From positions 3,621-67,620 of the forward strand of contig NZ_GG667521.1 of assembly GCF_000159135.1 (NCBI RefSeq): 64,000 nucleotides of DNA, written 5' to 3'. The notes beneath the pieces were generated by a model. The model did not search any database, was not told the DNA's origin, and was given only the letters and a program-made list of their open reading frames with translations. Positions 61,600 to 64,000 of the stretch are shown here, one piece after another (the first letter of the stretch is position 1; every line of letters begins with the position of its first letter). The stretch comes from Corynebacterium striatum ATCC 6940 (lineage in GTDB: Bacteria; Actinomycetota; Actinomycetes; Mycobacteriales; Mycobacteriaceae). The position numbers were made by a program, and so were the translations under genes.

Positions 61600-63567
61600 A
61601 TGCGTAAAAATGCGTCTGCCCCTAACCTGCGCTCTCCAGGTTCCCCGACCAAGGCTCGCAAGGGTCTGGCCATCGCAGCTCTGCCAACCGCTGTAGCAGT
61701 TGGCCTCGCTCTCCTGCCGAACGCAACCGCTCAGTCTTCTCTCGGAGCCTTGACCCAGAACTTGGGAAGCTCCGGTCTTTCCGACTCCTTCGCACCGAGC
61801 AACCCGCCGCAGCGTACTCCGCTCAACACCGAGTACCCGACCATCGAGGGTCTGCCGGAGGGCGTTGCTGTCTCCCGTGTGGAGTACCTCTCCAATCGCC
61901 ACCTCAAGGTCTACATCAAATCCGCAGCTATGCCGGATAAGGAGCAGATTGTTCAGATTCAGCTCGCCCGCGACTGGTACTCCAACCCGGAGAAGAAGTT
62001 CCCGGAGGTCTGGGCACTCGACGGCCTGCGTGCGCGCGACGATGAGTCCGGCTGGACCATCGAGACCAACATCCTGAGCCAGTACGCTGACCGCAATGTT
62101 AACGTCATCATGCCTGTTGGCGGCGAGTCCTCCTTCTACTCCGACTGGCAGCAGCCGGACAATGGCCGTAACTACAAGTGGGAATCCTTCCTGACCAAGG
62201 AACTCGTGCCAATCCTGGATAAGGCATACCGCTCCAACCAGAAGCGCGCCATCACGGGTATCTCCATGGGCGGTACGGCAGCCGTCAACTTGGCGGAGCG
62301 CAACCCGCACCTGTTCCAGTTCGTCGGTTCCTTCTCCGGCTACCTGGACACCACCACCCGGGGCATGCCAGAAGCAATTGCTGCAGCACAGATGGATGCA
62401 GGCGGATTTAGCTCCACCAACATGTGGGGCCCGCACTACTCGCAGGACTGGATCGACCACGACCCGAAGCTGGGTATCGAAGCCCTCAAGGACATGAAGG
62501 TCTACGTTTCCTCCGGCTCCGGCAAGGACGACTACGGCAACCTCTCCTCCGTGGCCAAGGGCCCGGCTAACGCTGCAGGCGTCGGTCTCGAGGTCATTTC
62601 CCGTATGTCCACCCAGACCTTCGTGGATTACGCCAAGCGTGCAGGGGTGCCGGTCGTGACACGCTTCCGCCCATCCGGCGTCCACAGCTGGGAATACTGG
62701 CAGTTCGAGATGAACGAGGCTTGGCCAACCATCGCTGACGCCCTCGGCATCCCGAAGGAAGACCGCGGTGCAGACTGCACCCCGATCGGCGACATCGCAA
62801 AGGTGACCGAGTCCGGAATTATCGGCGAATGCCTTAACAACGAATACGACGTCGCAGGCGGCAAAGCTGAGGACTTCCAGGCTGGCACTGCCTACTGGCA
62901 CCCAGAAACCGGCGCTCACGCCATCTTTGGCCGCATCGGCGCCCGCTACTCCGAGATCGGCGGCCCGACCTCTTGGCTGGGCTTCCCAACCACCGGCGAA
63001 GAGAAGACCCCAGACGGCAAGGGACGCTTCGTTCACTTCCAGCACGGCTCCATCTACTGGACCGCCGAGACCGGTGCCTGGGCAATTCCTGCCGACATGG
63101 TGAAGGCATGGGGCGAAAACGGCTACGAAAACGGCGACCTCAAGTACCCGACCGCTGCAGTGGTCAAGGTCGGCGAAGGCTACGCTCAGGAATTCCAGAA
63201 TGGTGTCCTGACCCGTAACCCAGACGAGTCCAACTCCGTGGTCCATGGTGCAATCGGCGCCAAGTACAAGGAGCTGGGTGGCCCTGCCTCCAAGCTAGGC
63301 TTCCCGAAGGGTGGCGAAAAGCCAGTCAAGGGCGGCTTCTTCCAGGAATTCGAGCACGGCAACATCTACTGGTCCGCAAACAGTGGGGCGCACTACATCC
63401 TCTACGGAGACATCATGGACGAGTGGGGTAAGCGCGGCTTCGAGCAGGGCGAGTTCGGCTGGCCAACCACCGATTACACCGAAATCGCAGCGGGCGGCCT
63501 TTCCCAGGACTTCCAACACGGTGTAATCCGGCAAATCATGGGCACCGTTCAAGTGGAGAAGAAGTAA
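61600..63567 (+). CDS. cop1: Corynomycolyltransferase with C-terminal LGFP repeats (PS1/Cop1)
   Basis: Exported protein of 655 residues, the major-type mycolyltransferase. Signal peptide ends near residue 46 (LLPNATAQ). The esterase domain (about 75-390) has Ser222 in ITGISMGGTAAVN and the catalytic His in PSGVHSWEYWQ. After a Cys pair (DCTPIGD, GECLNNEYD), four or so LGFP-type repeats follow, seen as SWLGFPTTGEE, DLKYPTAAVVK, SKLGFPKGGEK and GEFGWPTTDYTE; these bind the cell wall. AAGGA precedes the ATG at 61600. The layout is that of C. glutamicum PS1. Confidence 0.93.
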   Translation: MRKNASAPNLRSPGSPTKARKGLAIAALPTAVAVGLALLPNATAQSSLGALTQNLGSSGLSDSFAPSNPPQRTPLNTEYPTIEGLPEGVAVSRVEYLSNRHLKVYIKSAAMPDKEQIVQIQLARDWYSNPEKKFPEVWALDGLRARDDESGWTIETNILSQYADRNVNVIMPVGGESSFYSDWQQPDNGRNYKWESFLTKELVPILDKAYRSNQKRAITGISMGGTAAVNLAERNPHLFQFVGSFSGYLDTTTRGMPEAIAAAQMDAGGFSSTNMWGPHYSQDWIDHDPKLGIEALKDMKVYVSSGSGKDDYGNLSSVAKGPANAAGVGLEVISRMSTQTFVDYAKRAGVPVVTRFRPSGVHSWEYWQFEMNEAWPTIADALGIPKEDRGADCTPIGDIAKVTESGIIGECLNNEYDVAGGKAEDFQAGTAYWHPETGAHAIFGRIGARYSEIGGPTSWLGFPTTGEEKTPDGKGRFVHFQHGSIYWTAETGAWAIPADMVKAWGENGYENGDLKYPTAAVVKVGEGYAQEFQNGVLTRNPDESNSVVHGAIGAKYKELGGPASKLGFPKGGEKPVKGGFFQEFEHGNIYWSANSGAHYILYGDIMDEWGKRGFEQGEFGWPTTDYTEIAAGGLSQDFQHGVIRQIMGTVQVEKK

Positions 63568-63569
63568 CC

Positions 63570-64000
63570 ATGCGCATCAAGGTTCCCGCGGCGTGTGCAG
63601 CCGTGATGGCTGCCGCGCTTACGCTGGGCGCTTGCGGTTCCGCCACGGTCGAAAGCACGGACGATCCAACGGACACCAAGGTAGCCCCGCTTGAGCGTTC
63701 CGCAGCCCCAACTTCCGACGCCGCGTCGAGCTCGGCGGCTTCGGAGACGGCGTCGTCAAGCGCATCTGCGTCCCGCGCGCCGGCTTCCGACGCCCCGGAA
63801 GATAGCGGTGCGCGTGAAATCTCTGCCATCCCAACCCCGGAACAAAGCCAGGGTCCTGAGCGGGAATTCATAGCCGCTGTCCAGAAAGCGGGAGTAAACA
63901 CGGATGGTGCCGAAGACCAGATCATCGGCGCCGGCCAAGCGGCATGCCGCGAAGGCGATGCCGTGACCATCCCCGCAGTGGCAGGTCAGCTCATCGAGCA
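63570..64000 (+). CDS. Lipoprotein with DUF732-like domain, cut by the window end
   Basis: The first 143 residues are visible. Signal peptide with lipobox AAALTLGAC (lipidated Cys near residue 23), then a Ser/Ala/Asp-rich linker, then the start of a small domain reading FIAAVQKAGVNTDGAEDQII with a Cys in GQAACREGD, which matches DUF732. The gene begins two bases after the cop1 stop and is probably co-transcribed. The role of DUF732 proteins is unknown. Confidence 0.8.
   Translation, partial: MRIKVPAACAAVMAAALTLGACGSATVESTDDPTDTKVAPLERSAAPTSDAASSSAASETASSSASASRAPASDAPEDSGAREISAIPTPEQSQGPEREFIAAVQKAGVNTDGAEDQIIGAGQAACREGDAVTIPAVAGQLIE

Noticed and set aside
61594-63246. Open frame of 550 codons opposite cop1
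   Set aside because: Antisense shadow of a highly expressed gene with strong codon bias; no recognisable protein.

Overview
The window is chromosomal DNA of a Corynebacterium. The evidence is a mycolic-acid/arabinogalactan cell-wall cluster at the right end (glf, glfT2, PAP2 phosphatase, ubiA, aftB, two mycolyltransferases, one with LGFP repeats). The left part follows, as I remember it, the C. glutamicum order hrrSA - sodA - msrA - ldh - glpQ2 - LCP protein - pheA - phosphatase - farR - serS. I cannot fix the species. The C. aurimucosum/striatum/minutissimum group would fit, but that is a guess. No tRNA, rRNA, CRISPR array or transposase is visible.

Layout. 1-1000 holds no convincing gene. 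1003-9140 holds an RluA-type pseudouridine synthase, a 47-residue hydrophobic peptide gene, a universal stress protein, a GlsB/YeaQ membrane protein, a TetR regulator, a second YidC, a class E sortase with a small membrane partner, a lipoprotein, and the HrrSA haem-responsive two-component system. 9200-17660 holds a RecB-like nuclease, a membrane protein plus MFS exporter divergent from a LysR regulator, sodA, msrA and a membrane alpha/beta-hydrolase. 17780-29160 holds ldh-glpQ2, DUF5926, an LCP ligase, a CPBP protease/amidase pair, pheA, a histidine phosphatase, a minimal zincin, a septum-formation protein, farR and serS. 29288-36458 is a glycerol and phospholipid block: acyltransferase, glpD, glpF, glpK and a HAD phosphatase. 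36538-40126 carries a secreted peptidoglycan amidase and glf.

40127-53796 is an accessory island. It lies between glf and a second, diverged copy of the last 104 bp of glf, which is followed by what looks like the original glf terminator. The island carries: a possible winged-helix ORF; cstA, a small protein ending in Cys-Cys and an ArsA-like ATPase in one operon; a decayed paralogue of the intact gene at 53986; a two-gene cassette of unknown function with a one-base frameshift; and a leftward type I restriction operon. That operon (hsdM, hsdS, hsdR) is led by a large protein combining a helix-turn-helix, a methyltransferase-like region without its catalytic motif, and an HsdS-like C-terminus.

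The best candidates for undescribed biology are the CstA/Cys-Cys/ArsA module, the helix-turn-helix pseudo-methyltransferase leading the hsd operon, and the overlapping two-gene cassette. Small palindromic sites before the HAD gene, ldh, the MFS/LysR pair and the TetR gene are candidate operators.
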